64,000 nucleotides of DNA. Source: Sindora glabra. Lineage: Eukaryota; Streptophyta; Magnoliopsida; Fabales; Fabaceae. Below are positions 13,701-25,900 of this stretch, in pieces. Position numbers and translations under genes: made by a program. Location: assembly GCA_020226215.1 (NCBI GenBank), contig CM035233.1, positions 3,410,001-3,474,000 of the forward strand, read 5' to 3'. The notes under the pieces are model-generated. The model worked only from the letters and a program-made list of their open reading frames with translations. It made no database searches and had not been told where the DNA came from. Numbering within the stretch: position 1 is the stretch's first letter; each line of letters opens with the position of its first letter.

Positions 13701-16377
13701 TTCATAATTAAAACCATTATTGCTAACAAGAAAATGAACACCTATGCACTTATGAACAAACTATTTTCACATCTTGTAACTAACGACAAGGTAATTTTTT
13801 TTTAGGATTAAGTGTCAAAAAACTTAAGAAAGATGTATAACTCTTCAAATTTTAAGGATGTAATACCTAATTTTTATACTTTGTAAGTTAAATTATTCTA
13901 ATCTAATTAAAAATAAACAAAAATCAATAAACTTGTAATTGTAAAAGAAATTGAGAATGATTATTTGTACTATTTCAAAGACATAATTCAAATTCCTTAT
14001 GAAAGATTTGTTTGTGTCAATAAATAAAGGAGACTTACCCTTAATTGCCTAAACAAAGACATTGAAATAAACATACACTTATGGCAAAGATACTATGAGG
14101 CAGAATATGGTTCACTTTGTGCCATGCTTCCTATTTGATAACCAATCTATAAATATACCTTTTTTTCTCATTTTATTATTTCTATGCAAATTTCATGTTT
14201 TAATCATTATGACATTATTTCTTTAGTGGCCATTGAACTAAGGCCACATATTCCTTCTTTATGAATCTTAATACTTTTCACTTTCTCATGTATTGTACTT
14301 TTCATTTTTTGGCAAATCACATATCAAATGTGTATGGTACATGCAACTACTATACTTCGTCCTCATTTTTTTCTCAACCATTTAGTTTTGGCTATAATTC
14401 TTAAACCTCTTCCATAATATGTGTCTCAATGATGCTCCCTCGAACTTATATTGTTAATGTTCTTTTCTCTTATAAAAAGTTAAGCAAGCATCTAACATGC
14501 ATAACTAGATGTTCTTTTCTCTTATAAGAAGTTGAGCAAACATCTAACATGCATAACTAGATGACCTATTTAAAGCTTTTACAATTTTCTTGATAATTTT
14601 TTTTATTTTGACTAAAATCTAAAATTGGGCATGATTAAAAATTTACCCCCACTATAGTTACCTAAGAGCTTTAAATCAAGAAAAAACAAAAAAGGAAAGA
14701 AGAGAAATTATACCTAGTTAAGAGCATTGAATTAAGCTAGGCTTAGTTAAAGGGGGCTTCAACATGATAAGTTAAGAGAGATTCACTATTGATAGAGCTT
14801 AAGTTTAAGGAAAGTAAAAGAAAGAGATTCATTATTAATAAAGCTTGAGTAGTAGCAATGAGAACAAAATTCAGAGAAATGAGAAACACTTATAGTAAAA
14901 ATCTAGCCAAAACATGATCTAAAAATCAAGTAGCTAGCATGATTGAGGATTGCACTTTCAAATAGATAGAGAAATTTTCTAAAATGCTAGCTTCCTTCTT
15001 ACTCTAAGGTTCCAAGCTAAAAGCACTATGTGTTTTGCTAACACACCTTACCTAAATTTTGTTTTTTCAAGATAAGAGTGGTAAGTCACAAGTTATGCAT
15101 GCATTTTTTTAACATTTTTATAAAAAGAATAGTTTTACCAAAATAAAAATTATAATTATATATAATATTTGTGAAATATAATATTTTTCAAATAAAGTTT
15201 AAAATTAAAATTAAAATATAATTAAAAAAATAAAAAATTATAGAAATTTAATTAATTTATTTAATATAAAATAATTTTTTGAAAAATAATTTTCTTGAAT
15301 AAAATAATTAGGCATTGATTGATTAAGTGTTGCCTATTTTATAATAAGCAACAAACAAATGGAAATGATCATTTAAGTGTTGCCTGTTTTAAGTTTAGGT
15401 AATAATTTCATTAGTATTACTGAATAGGCATTACCTAAAAATAAAAATAAAAGCCAATATGCTTAAAATTATTGCTTATTTAACTTTAGGTAACAGTTTT
15501 GTAAGATAGTAGACAACACACTAAAAACCATTACATATTTCAATTTTAAGCAATAGTTTTTTGGTCATTGCTAAATTTTGCATTGTTGTAGGTAAACATA
15601 TTATAGTGTAATAAGCAATTGGTTGAAATTCCTTCTACTACATAAATATGAGTGATTTCTTATTTTTCTTGGTTTCTTTTGTGCACTTTGGAGTTATTTT
15701 TCTAACTTTTATTAGGGAAAAAATATATTAGTTTGATTATTCTTATTATATCATCATTAAGTTTATGATTTATCATGAAAATTATTTTAGTTACTACATG
15801 GAATCTTCTAATTAATTTAAACATGTCTTGATTTAAATTTTTTATAATGATTTATTTTTTATACTAAGTTGCTCATGTTGCTTCTGATTGTTCAAAAATT
15901 TAATTTCATCATGATGTTTATTTATTTCATATTTGATTCATTACAATCTTATAAAGTAGAAACTAAAGATGCTACCTCCATGGGCACATGAGAATCTTAG
16001 ATACTGTATAGTTTTTTTTTTTTTATTGTAAAGCTTGCTCAAGATATCAAATAACAACTTTAGCTTTTTTTGGAATTACATAGAAAGAGAGAAAGAGGAT
16101 ACATATAATAGTTAACTTCTTTTGGATTTGTTCTTGAAAGGAAAGATAAAAAAAAGGACATTAGCTTTTCAAGTAGCTTTAGACAAATGGTTATTTGAAT
16201 ACTTTTTATTTCCACAAAACTCATTTGGAATTTTGTTATGCATATTAACTTAAATGTACTATTAAAGCTAATGCAATGAAGTTGTTAATTTGAAGCTATT
16301 GATGTTGAATGAATTAGTTGTAGCAAAGATATAGTATCCTAAAGTTATAAGACTACATATGATATATTATTTAAGGT
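10776..16377. other. Non-coding interior of the CACTA element
   Basis: I see no gene or recognisable domain. The stretch holds a two-copy tandem repeat (14459-14562). It also holds a possible small nested CACTA-type element, or an alternative element end, between CACTATAG at 14650 and TATAGTG ending at 15608. In the last 300 bases of that interval GTTGCCT/GGTAATA-like motifs recur in both orientations. No target duplication supports that small element. Confidence 0.45.
14459..14562. repeat. two-copy tandem repeat, 52-bp unit
   Basis: GTTCTTTTCTCTTATAAAAA and the following CATCTAACATGCATAACTAG occur at 14459-14510 and again at 14511-14562, with only a few substitutions. This is a recent or conserved local duplication. 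Confidence 0.9.
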
Positions 16378-16382
16378 TATAA

Positions 16383-17618
16383 TGTTGGAACTAGTCTGTA
16401 AATTGTTATGAATGTGCTTGTTTAGATCCTAAAATCAAAATATTAAAATTCACACCCTAATTGTTAGAAAGTCATATTATTTTAAAACTAAGATATATGA
16501 TGGTGTATGATCAAGACATGTACTGATTTATGATCAAACATGCATGTTGATTTATAATGAATAAAGACATTAGCTTATAATTAAGAGGTTTAATAGTTAA
16601 TATCTAAGAGATATATGGTTTATGTTTAATAAACATAATTATTTGTGTATAAAAGACATGATAATTAAAATACATATTAGTTAAGGATTAAAAGATGTAT
16701 TGATTCATGATCAAGAGACATTTTAGTTCATGGTCAAGAGACATCATATCGATTAAGGATTAAAAGATACATTAGTTTATGATTAAGAGATATAGTGATT
16801 CAAGCATTATCTATAAATATGAATGAAACAATAAAATAAATATACAAAAAATATGGAATAGAAAAATAAATGTTTGAACCAATTAATTATTACAAATAAT
16901 TATTAGTGAATGGAAAAGGATAAAAAAATTTATCTTTCATCTCAAATGGAAAAGAATAAATAAATCTTTATTTTTTATCACTTTGTTATTTCTCTAAATC
17001 ATTTAATAGAGTTCTTAGTGAAATATTATTAGATTGTTAGTTATTCAATCTCCATGGTGTTCAAATAAATCTTAAGAGTGATTTGCCACAAATCTTGCAA
17101 TAAATAGTAGCGGCAAAGTCACTTAAAGAATAGTGTTCTTTATAACATATTTTAAGTACATTATACTTTTTAACTTATTTTCTGTATTGTATCATGATAT
17201 TTTTTAATCAAGGTTTTGAAGTTTTTATCATGAATGAATCATATTTGAGAGCAAGAATATATGAAAAGTAGTGAATGCTTGTTTAGTACTCAAATTGGAA
17301 TGTGGAGCAAAGAATATTGAAGGAAATAATGTTATGATTTTATTATATAATTTTCATAGTGCAATGTTGATGGATGATTGAAAAAATAGAAGACAAATAG
17401 GTGTTGAATCTTTCAGAATTCAAAACCACCACATAAAATAAATGCTTTTTCCATTACTCATTTATTTATCATAAATGAATGAAGTTTTCTATATTCATAT
17501 GCAAAAAGATGACTTGAAATTTATATGTATAGAATTCAATATATTGTTAACAATTATTTTGCATAAGACTTTATCTTGTTTTCATCTTTTCTCCCACAAA
17601 ATGCATTTTATACCAAAA
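16383..17618 (+). repeat. 5' LTR of the non-autonomous element
   Basis: It starts TGTTGGAACTAG and aligns over its whole length with 19632-20843. Shared landmarks are AAAGTCATATTATTTT, ATGTTTAATAAACATAATTA, TATCATGAATGAATCATATT and CTCCCACAAAATGCATTTT. Its end is taken by alignment with the other LTR, because its own terminal CA has changed. Confidence 0.85.
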
Positions 17619-18657
17619 ATCTTAAGAAAAATTTGTTTTTGTGATGGGAAGATGATGAAATATGTGAATTCTTTGTAAGTATTTGTGCATGATGCATAAT
17701 GTAATATGAAATCAAGTGACTCTTTTATAGATGACTATAAAAATCAATTGATGATCACTTTCATTGTCCTTCTTATCATTATTTTGTTAAAGATTTTTTC
17801 CTTTTTGAATTAGTGGTGGATCTCACAAAGCTTTCTTCAAGGTTTTTCATGGATAATGTTTGATATAATTGATGTTGGCTAATAATTGGATGGATAGGTA
17901 TACAATTCCTTAATAGTCTAATAAGTGATATGACATATGGTTTGATTATGATATTTCATATTGATTTTAGTAATTTTATCTAATTTGGTGTTTGAAAATT
18001 AGATGAATTTTACAAGATATCATTTAAATGTCATATGTTTTATGAAATCTAGTAGAGACTATTCTAATAGTTAACAAGTTGGAATGGAATAACATGGATG
18101 TAGTTTGTTTTTTTTTCTTTGATAGTTTATTTGTCTGATATATGACATAAGTTTAATTTTATATTGATGTCCTATTATTTGAAGAATAAGAATGGTATTT
18201 ATTTTATGTAAGAAGCATAATATAATTAGTTACGCTTATATGTGAAGTATATATATATATATGCCTTTTGTTAGGACATATTTATTTTGTGTGAATTATA
18301 TTAAGAAATATCTTATCTTATCAATCTTAGGTTGATAATGAAGAAGATGTTATCTTAGGCATAAGAATATAATGGCATAATGGGGATTGGAATAGTGGGG
18401 GGTTTTATCCTTGAATGATACTTACATAGTTTTTAAAATTGGTATGATAAAGTGTTTTGCATGATCATAATCAAGTGTTGAAACTTGGAATAATAAAGAG
18501 ATAAAATTCCCTCATGTAAACTTTGAGATTGTTTGAGAGTATTTGTGTCAGTGATAATTCTATGTAGTTTTCACAAAGTGTTTTATTATGAATGCTTGTG
18601 CTATTTGCATACTTCTAAAATACAAAAAAAATTAACATCCAAACACTATAAAAAAAT

Positions 18658-18820
18658 TGTAAAATCCTAAGATATCATAAAGGGTTCAAAATGTTAGGAT
18701 TGTATGATTTTTCAGCAATATTAGAATCTAAGTATTAAAAAGATATTGTGAAAATCTAAGGGAATCATAAAATATTTATAGGATTATATGATTTTATAGC
18801 AGTATTGGAATATTTCTAGT
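18658..18820. repeat. degenerate two-copy tandem repeat, ~90-bp unit
   Basis: Copies beginning near 18658 and 18748 share TGTRAAAATCTAAG-like, ATCATAAA, TAGGATTRTATGATTTT and AGCARTATTRGAAT in the same order. Confidence 0.6.
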
Positions 18821-19621
18821 TGGTAATTTTCCATATTGAAAAAGCAATTTCAATTGTTTCTAATATACAGATGTGTAGAGCTTGTTTCCATCATGAAAAA
18901 TGAGTTTTTAATTTTAATAAGCAATGGACAAAGAAAGAATAAGTTGGATGTTTATAAAAGAGTTATGGCCACCATATATATTAGCCATGTCTTTGTACCA
19001 TGAAGGTATGATGTGTAGATGTGTGTGAGAAAGTCATATTGAAAAATTCTAAACATGCTAACTTGAAAAGGAAAAGGTAATGGGTATTAAGCTCTTTAAC
19101 TAAAGCTGCTAATAATGGAAACCTAACCTTTCCTAGTCAAAAAGCTTAAGGGGTAACAAGTTATTAACTTGTGGTTGTGAAGTACTAAAATTCTTTTGTC
19201 ACTCCAAGGTAGTGCTATAGATAGTCATAAGTGGCAAAGTGAGTAGTAAACACTTGGTTAAAATTCAAAAAGGTCTATTAAAATAAGGTTTTAAAGGAAC
19301 TTCACCTATATGGATATAAGAAGTGGTGTTGCTTTTGTTTAAAGTTTAGAGTTGACTTTTCTACATGTTCATGAATACCTAAGTGTAATGCATGGCCATA
19401 TAAGTGTTATAGTTATCTGAAAACTTCTTTTAAAGTTTATGAAATCCTGTGTGTGACATTTCGAGTTTTAAGTAAGGATTATGGTTCAATGAATAAATAC
19501 CACCATACATTCTATTAAAACTAGGGAAATATTTATACTAAAGGAAAAATCAAATCAAAAGATATTTATCTTTATAAATGATTTTATAGGAATTTTGAGA
19601 AGTGGTTTAATTTACGAACCA

Positions 19622-19631
19622 ACTGGGGGAT
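19622..19631 (+). promoter_or_regulatory. Polypurine tract of the non-autonomous LTR element
   Basis: ACTGGGGGAT immediately precedes the TGTTGAAACTAG start of the 3' LTR. This is the site where plus-strand DNA synthesis is primed. Confidence 0.8.
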
Positions 19632-20843
19632 TGTTGAAACTAGTTTATAAATTGTTGTGTATGTATGTGGTTAAATCCCTAAATTGAAATATTAAAAGAC
19701 ACACTAATTATTGGAAAGTCATATTATTTTGAAATCAAGAGATATAATGGTTTATGATTAAGAAATGCGTTAATTTATGATCAAAGATGTATGTTAATTC
19801 ATAAATGTATAGACATATCGGTTTATAATCAATAGGTTTGATGGTTAATGCTCAAGAGACACATGGTTCATGTTTAATAAACATAATTATTTGTGTGCAA
19901 AAGACATATATTGAGGATTAAGAAATGCATTGGTTCATGATCAAAAGGCATTTTGGTTCATGGTCAAAAGACATCATAATAGTTAAGGATTAAGAAATAC
20001 ATTAGTTTATGATCAAGAGACATAGTGATTCAAGCATTTTCTATAAATATGATTGAAAAAATGAAACAAATATATAAAAAAATACAAAATAGAAAAAAAT
20101 ATTTGAGTCAATTAATGACTACAAATAATTATAAGTGAATGGAAAAAGGACAAAGGAATTTATCTTTCATTTTGAATGAAAAAGATTAAATGAATCTTTA
20201 TTTTTCATTACTTTGTTATATCTTTGAATTATTCAAAAGAGTTCTTGAGGAGAGAGTATTAAATTGCTATATGTTCAATCTATACAATGCTTAGATAAAA
20301 CTTAGAAATGATTTATCATAAACTTGTAGCAAATAATGTGAGGCAAAATCACTTAAAGAACAATATTTTTTATAACATGTTTTGGGCATGCTATATTTTT
20401 AAGCTTATTTCCTATTTTGTTTTATGATTTTTTTTTATAAACATTTTGAAGGTTTTATCATGAATGAATCATATTTGGCAATAAGGGTGTGAGTAAAACA
20501 ATGGATACTTGTTTAGCACTTAAATTAGAATGTGGAACAAAAAATATTGAAGGAAATAATATTTTGATTTCATAGCATAATTTTCATAATGTAGTGTTGA
20601 TGCATTACTAAAAATGTAGAAGATAAATGAAAGTTAAATCTTTTAGAATTTAAAGTCATTGTATAAGATAAGTGATTATTATATTATTATTTATTTATGA
20701 TAAATGAATGAAATTTTTTGTATATATATACAAAAAGATGATTTGAAATTTGTACACATAGCATCCAATTCATTTTTAACAATTATCTTACATAAGATTT
20801 TATCTTCTATCTCTTCTCCCACAAAATGCATTTTGTACTAACA
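19632..20843 (+). repeat. 3' LTR of the non-autonomous element
   Basis: It starts TGTTGAAACTAG, ends TACTAACA, and is followed directly by the TATAA target duplication. It aligns with 16383-17618. Confidence 0.88.
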
Positions 20844-21059
20844 TATAAGATTGCATATAAGATTCTTCATTTACAGGTTTGTTGTTAATATAATTTGTAA
20901 AAGGATTGAATAAAGAATTACATAAAGCACCATTTGAAAGGCCATAATAATTTATTGAAAATTATAAATAGTATTTTTATGATAGTTATGAACCACCAAG
21001 GCCAACTAGAATGACATTTTACATGAGATAGTGACAATTACAAACTACCAAAAGGTACA

Positions 21060-21263
21060 TCTAACCGCTGTTAAAATTGCCACTACATAATTGCCCTTAA
21101 ATATTGGACATCATAGTGATTATTTTAGTAGTTGGTTGAAAACCAGTACAATATCATTTGTGACACTTAAAATTGTGACGTTTTAGAAATTGCCACAGTA
21201 AGATATAGTGGCAGTTAACAATTGTTAGGAAGGTGGATTTTGTCTGCCACAAATTTTGTAGTT
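21060..21263 (-). repeat. CACTA right terminus and subterminal motifs
   Basis: On the minus strand this reads ACTACAAAATTTGTGGCAGA at the end, then AACTGCCACTATATC, TGTGGCAATTTCT and further inward TGGCAATTTT-type copies. These mirror the motifs at 5395-5480. Confidence 0.55.
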
Positions 21264-22317
21264 TGCTACCTATAATCAAAATTACATTACACTTATATTT
21301 ACCTCCTTAGGAACCGTATATATATTACTCTTAACATTAATATTGTCCTTGTAATGTTTATCTTTTTATTATTATTAATGTATTAAGTTCTGTTGATTTG
21401 TATTTATTTTTAATTGTCATGATATTTTATTTGTACATATCATATTCATTTAGTTATAACTTTGAATGATATTTATTAATGAAACATAAGATATATTTAC
21501 ATATGTATTAATCTAATGATTAAAAAAAAGAATTTAAAGCATTGCACAAAAATTACGCTAATATAGATTAAAACACTTAAAAAATGCACTTATTACATGA
21601 ATGAAAATATTTTTTTTAAAGAATTCCATGCATCAGTCCCGGTGACCTTTGTAAAACTGCCTCCGCTCCGCATCTGGGAGAAATTATTAGGAACTGGATG
21701 TGCTTGCACGTGTAATAATTATAGTAGTAAAAGCTCTAGCAAAAAACTTATTATAGAAAATTAAAAAAAAAAATCCTTCATGAACATCGTGGTGACAAAA
21801 ATTATAATTTAAGTTACACAAAATGTTAAAATTAATATTTTTCAACTATTGAATTTATATACAATTATAAATTGCTTAAACAAACATTATAATATTATCA
21901 ATATAGATTTTGTCAAGTTATTTTTTTAATATGATATATGTTATATAATTAATGAATAAATTGAATATATAAAATTTAATCAAACATATGAAAATAAATT
22001 AAAATAATAATATGTCAAAATGACTTGATAATCAATATGTAATAAAATTGTAATTCTTAGACTCATAAACATTGAAATTTAATATTTCTTAAGTATAAAT
22101 TACAAAATGAGATTTTCAAATTGCTTGATTATCAAGTCAAATTATGTCCGTGAGAAATGGTCTAGAGAATCAATATATAATACTATTAAATTGATTAACA
22201 AAAATGTAATATATATCAAAAAGTAAGTTTTAAAATTGAATTTTAAATATTTATATCTAGAGATTTATAAATTTTCCTAATTTCATCAATTAACAATCTT
22301 GAATTTATATTCCATAT

Positions 22318-22524
22318 CTAATTTTCAATTTCATTTTTGGTGTAAAAATATTGTTGATTGATTAAATTCCTCACATCCATGTTATAAAACACACATCTAG
22401 CTTGCTTAAGTTCTTCAGTTACGAATTTGCATTGAGCCGTCTTGGTACATGCATCTAATTGTTGCAGAATATTAATTCCGTGACTGCACAATTTAAAATC
22501 AAGCTTATATAAGTCTAAACACAT
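22318..22524 (-). other. Exon-like open frame of unknown nature
   Basis: A 68-codon minus-strand frame with a mixed, non-repetitive composition (MCLDLYKLDFKLCSHGIN, then LDACTKTAQCKFVTEELKQA). It is less lysine/isoleucine/phenylalanine-biased than random frames in this DNA. On the minus strand a TTTTAAATTGTGCAG acceptor-like site lies inside it, which would suit an exon starting there rather than at the ATG. I recognise no family. It may be a remnant exon or chance. Confidence 0.2.
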
Positions 22525-22767
22525 AGCACTAAGGCCTTATAATTAATATATGACGTGAGTACACATGTTTGTCTACAAATTATCATTAGAGGTGAAAGAT
22601 ATAGTTAATTACAACTTGGATTAGCTTATTACAAATGTCAACTTGCAGAAAGTGAACTCCAAGAACATAAATACATTTTGTATTAGCGGTTAACTAATTG
22701 ACGAGGCAGGACGCACAAAACTTAAAGACAAAAGAGCACCATTCGCTAATCTGCCATAAATTCCTTA

Positions 22768-22770
<3 letters not shown>

Positions 22771-22834
<64 letters not shown>
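22771..22834. repeat. (ATT)n microsatellite
   Basis: About 21 uninterrupted ATT units. It produces a poly-tyrosine frame in one reading phase, which is not a gene. Confidence 0.95.
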
Positions 22835-22837
<3 letters not shown>

Positions 22838-23528
22838 TGAAAGAGTACTGCAATGTGAATCTAAAATACTTTTGAATACAGGTGAGTATTTTATATTTTT
22901 AATATATGCGAATGTTTTAATTACGTAAACAAGTTAATTTTTTCACCTATTTCTATTATTAATATCTTACTATTTTTATCATATCAAATCATAACCACCG
23001 CCTATAATTATTAACTAATCTACGCCATTATTTACCTAGTTGATTATTTCTACTATCATTTACACAATTAATTATAACGATCAATCAACATCAATATTGA
23101 CAATATTATTTTATAAATAGTAATGATATTCTTACAAATTATAATATTTATGAGATTTTTAATTAAAAATATGATTTAAAACATTTTAAAGAATAACATT
23201 TTTAAAGTATTAAAAAATTTTAAAATGTATGATTTTACGAAAGGATGGGGGAAGAAAATTGTGGAACACAAGTCCTCTCATTAATTATGGAAATGACAAA
23301 TAGCTATTTGATCTTCAACCAATTGGATGCATTAATTTTAGTTTGTATTTGTGAGAAAATAATTTTCCTGAGTGTTTAAAATGGACATGGGTCAGTAGTT
23401 GTGACTTAAAAATTCTTTGAATCAAATGCTACGTGACGATAACGATGCTAATGAAATATTGGTTTAATGAAAAGGCAAATACTAGTAATAGTTTCAGTAT
23501 GGTTGTCAAGTATTAAATATATATATAT

Positions 23529-23661
23529 CTAATTAATTAAATTAAATACTTTATTTTTTATTTTTAATAATATAATAAATAATAATATATATTAAATATA
23601 ATTTTATTATTAATTATATTATTATTTATTATAAAAATAAAATATTTAATTTAATTAATTG
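23529..23661. repeat. AT-rich fold-back (hairpin) element
   Basis: The first half (CTAATTAATTAAATTAAATA, then TTTTATTTTTAATAATATAA) is nearly the reverse complement of the second half (ending TATTTAATTTAATTAATTG). The potential stem is about 55 bp with a short AT-rich loop. This is the structure of a fold-back MITE. No target duplication was identified with confidence. Confidence 0.65.
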
Positions 23662-24332
23662 AAAATGTTTATTTAATCCTTAATAATAATCTCAGAAGAT
23701 GTTATTAGCATTCTCCTAATGAAAAATATATTGACTATAAGATTTATCTATTAATGAGTTAGAATTTGAATTTCAGACATAATATTTATTAAAAAAATAT
23801 TAATATTCTACTTCTCAAAATTATAAAAAAAATACAATAATTAATCGACCGCCGAGAATTCGGAGGAAAATATTTTAAATTCTTGGAAAAACCTTATTAT
23901 TAATATGATACCGGGCTTGACTTTATGCTGCTATTATCATCTTTTGAGGATTTGGTAACATTTCGAAACAATCCTGTAAATTAGGTTCCTTTGGCATATT
24001 TCCGAGGCTCCACGCGCGGGGGACAGACATATATATATATAACTTCCGAATCTAGTTTGAAATTTCTAGGTCAGTTTTATACCTTAAAGTTTTCGTTTTG
24101 ATTAATTAGGTTTTGTTGTTTGTCACTTTATATAGATCTTAAATAATATAAATTAGTGAAATATAAAATGTAGCACACCGAGGAAATTGTTGACATAATT
24201 GCGAAGATAAGAATAATCACTGAAAGTTTTGCATATTCTATAAAAAAAAATAATGAAATAATTATCTTCCCTTCTTTTTAATTATGGTTTCCGTTTATAG
24301 ACTAAAATATGATTTAATATTATTGAAAAGTA

Positions 24333-24830
24333 CTCCCTCGATTCTTTTTCAAGTATCATTTTAAAGAAAAAATTTTATTTCAATTTATTTGTCATTTTAA
24401 AAAATAAAAAATATATTTATTATTTTTTTAAATATTATTCCCATAACCTAAATAAATGTATTTAGTATCACTCAAAGACTAAAATTGAAAATGCTTTAAT
24501 ATTATTAAGAAGTAGTGTACTTTTTTTATTTTTTTTATCAATTGAATTTTTAAAAAAATTATTCATTTTACCTGTCATTTTATAATTTTAGTGAAGCATT
24601 AAATATTTTTTCAATTTTGTTATTCTTTTTTATTAATAAATATTTCATTATTCTTTACTATTAACTCACTTATATTTATTCTATCATATTTTTCTTTTTA
24701 TTTTTAACTATTTTAAATTTTATATATAAAAGATAATCTTGAAAAATTAACTAAAAATAAATAAATGAAATCACTATCTTACTATATATGAAATTAATTA
24801 ATTATGACAAATAAAAAAGGGCAATGAGAG
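24333..24830. mobile_element. Stowaway-like (Tc1/mariner) MITE, ~498 bp
   Basis: The left end is CTCCCTCGATTCTTTTTCAA; the right end, reverse-complemented, is CTCTCATTGCCCTTTTTTAT followed by TTGTCAT. These resemble the CTCCCTCCGT...TTGTC terminal repeat of Stowaway MITEs in plants. A TA dinucleotide, the mariner target duplication, flanks both ends (24331-24332 and 24831-24832). It has no coding capacity. At about 500 bp it is longer than most Stowaways, perhaps with another repeat inside. Confidence 0.65.
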
Positions 24831-25724
24831 TAAATGTTATGCTGTGCGCATAAAAATTCCAAACGAAAGCTTTAATTAATTCCTTGTCTAGAATTCTCAA
24901 GAGCGGCATTTGATTTCATTTTTAAATTAACTATGTTTAAATGATTTTAAGGTTTAATGAAAGAATATATCATTTTAATATTTATGGGATTAAAATAGGA
25001 TATTCCAAATTCAAAAATTAAATCGCACAATTTATATTGTAAGAGATCAAAGCTACATTTAAGTCTAATTTAAGTAATTTATAATTTTTGTTTCAGTTAC
25101 ATTTATATCATTATAAAATAAATTTATCAACAATTTTAGTAATTAAAATTTATTTTTTTGGCTTGAAGCATATGATATTTAAAAGAAATTGCCCCTCGTC
25201 CTAACCTTTTATATAATATGATGCTATAAAAATTTATTCTTTAATTGAATTTCGTGCATGTTTATAATATATTTTCAATAAAAGAATTTTTTATAAATAA
25301 ATTAAAATTATTTTTATTGAAATAAAACAAATTCAACTCTAAAAGGAAAACGTTGCCAAAAAACACAAGTGCGAGAGCTTATAAACTTTTCAAGCTTAAC
25401 TACGAGGTGATTGGGAAGGATTAAAAGAAATGAGAATATTATGCATAAAATGAAGTCATAATTGAAACGGACGATAAGTTTGATTCTTCAGTAGATAACC
25501 AACAAAATTTGGGAAAAAGAGTCCTTTTACGTTTGTGGGGGGAAAAAAGGGTAAATGGAAAATTAGGTTGATTGATTATCTTAAAATAAAAAGGAAATTT
25601 AGTGTTTATTTGGAAAGAATTGTATTCAAGAGCACATAATAAAAAACATGCAGAGATGATTAGGTATATCTATTAAAATGTTATTAAATATTTTTCAACT
25701 ATTCACATTGATATTTTTATAAAA

Positions 25725-25900
25725 ATTTAAATTTAATTCATCAATGTAATATATTATATTATACTATCAACTAATAAAAATAAGACATATCATTTAAAAA
25801 TTAATAGCACAACAAAAAAATTTAATAATATTTTTATTGATATCACAATATATAAATAAATAATAATATAAAATTAATTTACATCCCATCAATCAAATTT
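25725..25900 (-). repeat. Small AT-rich interspersed repeat, copy 1
   Basis: One of four similar copies in the window (others at 27236, 45493 and 48812). Shared order, read on the minus strand: CTCAAATTTGATTGATG-like end, TAAATTAATTTTATATTATT, a TATATTGTGATATCAATAAA-like block, then AATTTAAATTT at the far end. The ends are roughly inverted, so a MITE is likely. Confidence 0.55.

Larger units (their letters stand above)
17619..19631 (+). other. Non-coding interior of the LTR element
   Basis: About 2 kb without any retroelement domain. A 67-codon frame at 17475-17678 straddles the LTR edge and is not credible as a gene. A two-copy duplication (18658-18820) lies within. The last bases before the 3' LTR form the polypurine tract. 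Confidence 0.7.
16383..20843 (+). mobile_element. Non-autonomous LTR retrotransposon nested in the CACTA element
   Basis: Two direct repeats of about 1.2 kb (16383-17618 and 19632-20843) start with TGTTG and end near ...ACTAACA, the usual TG...CA pattern. A polypurine tract (ACTGGGGGAT, 19622-19631) lies exactly before the second LTR. A perfect 5-bp target duplication, TATAA, flanks the element (16378-16382 and 20844-20848). The 2.0-kb interior holds no gag, protease, integrase or RT motif, so it must have used proteins of another element (a LARD-like derivative). The LTR pair differs at roughly 15-20% of positions in the part compared, so the insertion is old. Orientation follows from the polypurine tract. 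No primer-binding site was recognised. Confidence 0.88.
5395..21263 (+). mobile_element. Decayed En/Spm (CACTA) DNA transposon, ~16 kb
   Basis: The left end reads TACTACAAAAAATTT, a CACTA end with its first base changed. The right end, read inward on the minus strand, is ACTACAAAATTTGTGGCAGA. Both ends are followed by subterminal copies of short motifs containing TGCCAC or TGGCAA, as expected for CACTA elements. Inside, on the plus strand, lie relics of both typical CACTA genes: TNP2 (6.0-7.8 kb) and a transposase_24/TNPA-like gene (8.5-10.8 kb). An LTR element of 4.5 kb is nested near the right end, so the original length was about 11.4 kb. The 3-bp target duplication is not preserved (TAA against TGC). 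A competing right end near 15608 cannot be excluded. Confidence 0.62.

Noticed and set aside
14650..15608. Candidate small CACTA element from CACTATAG to TATAGTG
   Set aside because: Ends are only loosely similar, flanks CCC and TAA do not match, and such short motifs arise by chance in AT-rich DNA; kept only as a note in the region entry.
22698..22928. 76-codon frame with a long tyrosine run
   Set aside because: It is the translation of the (ATT)n microsatellite at 22771-22834.
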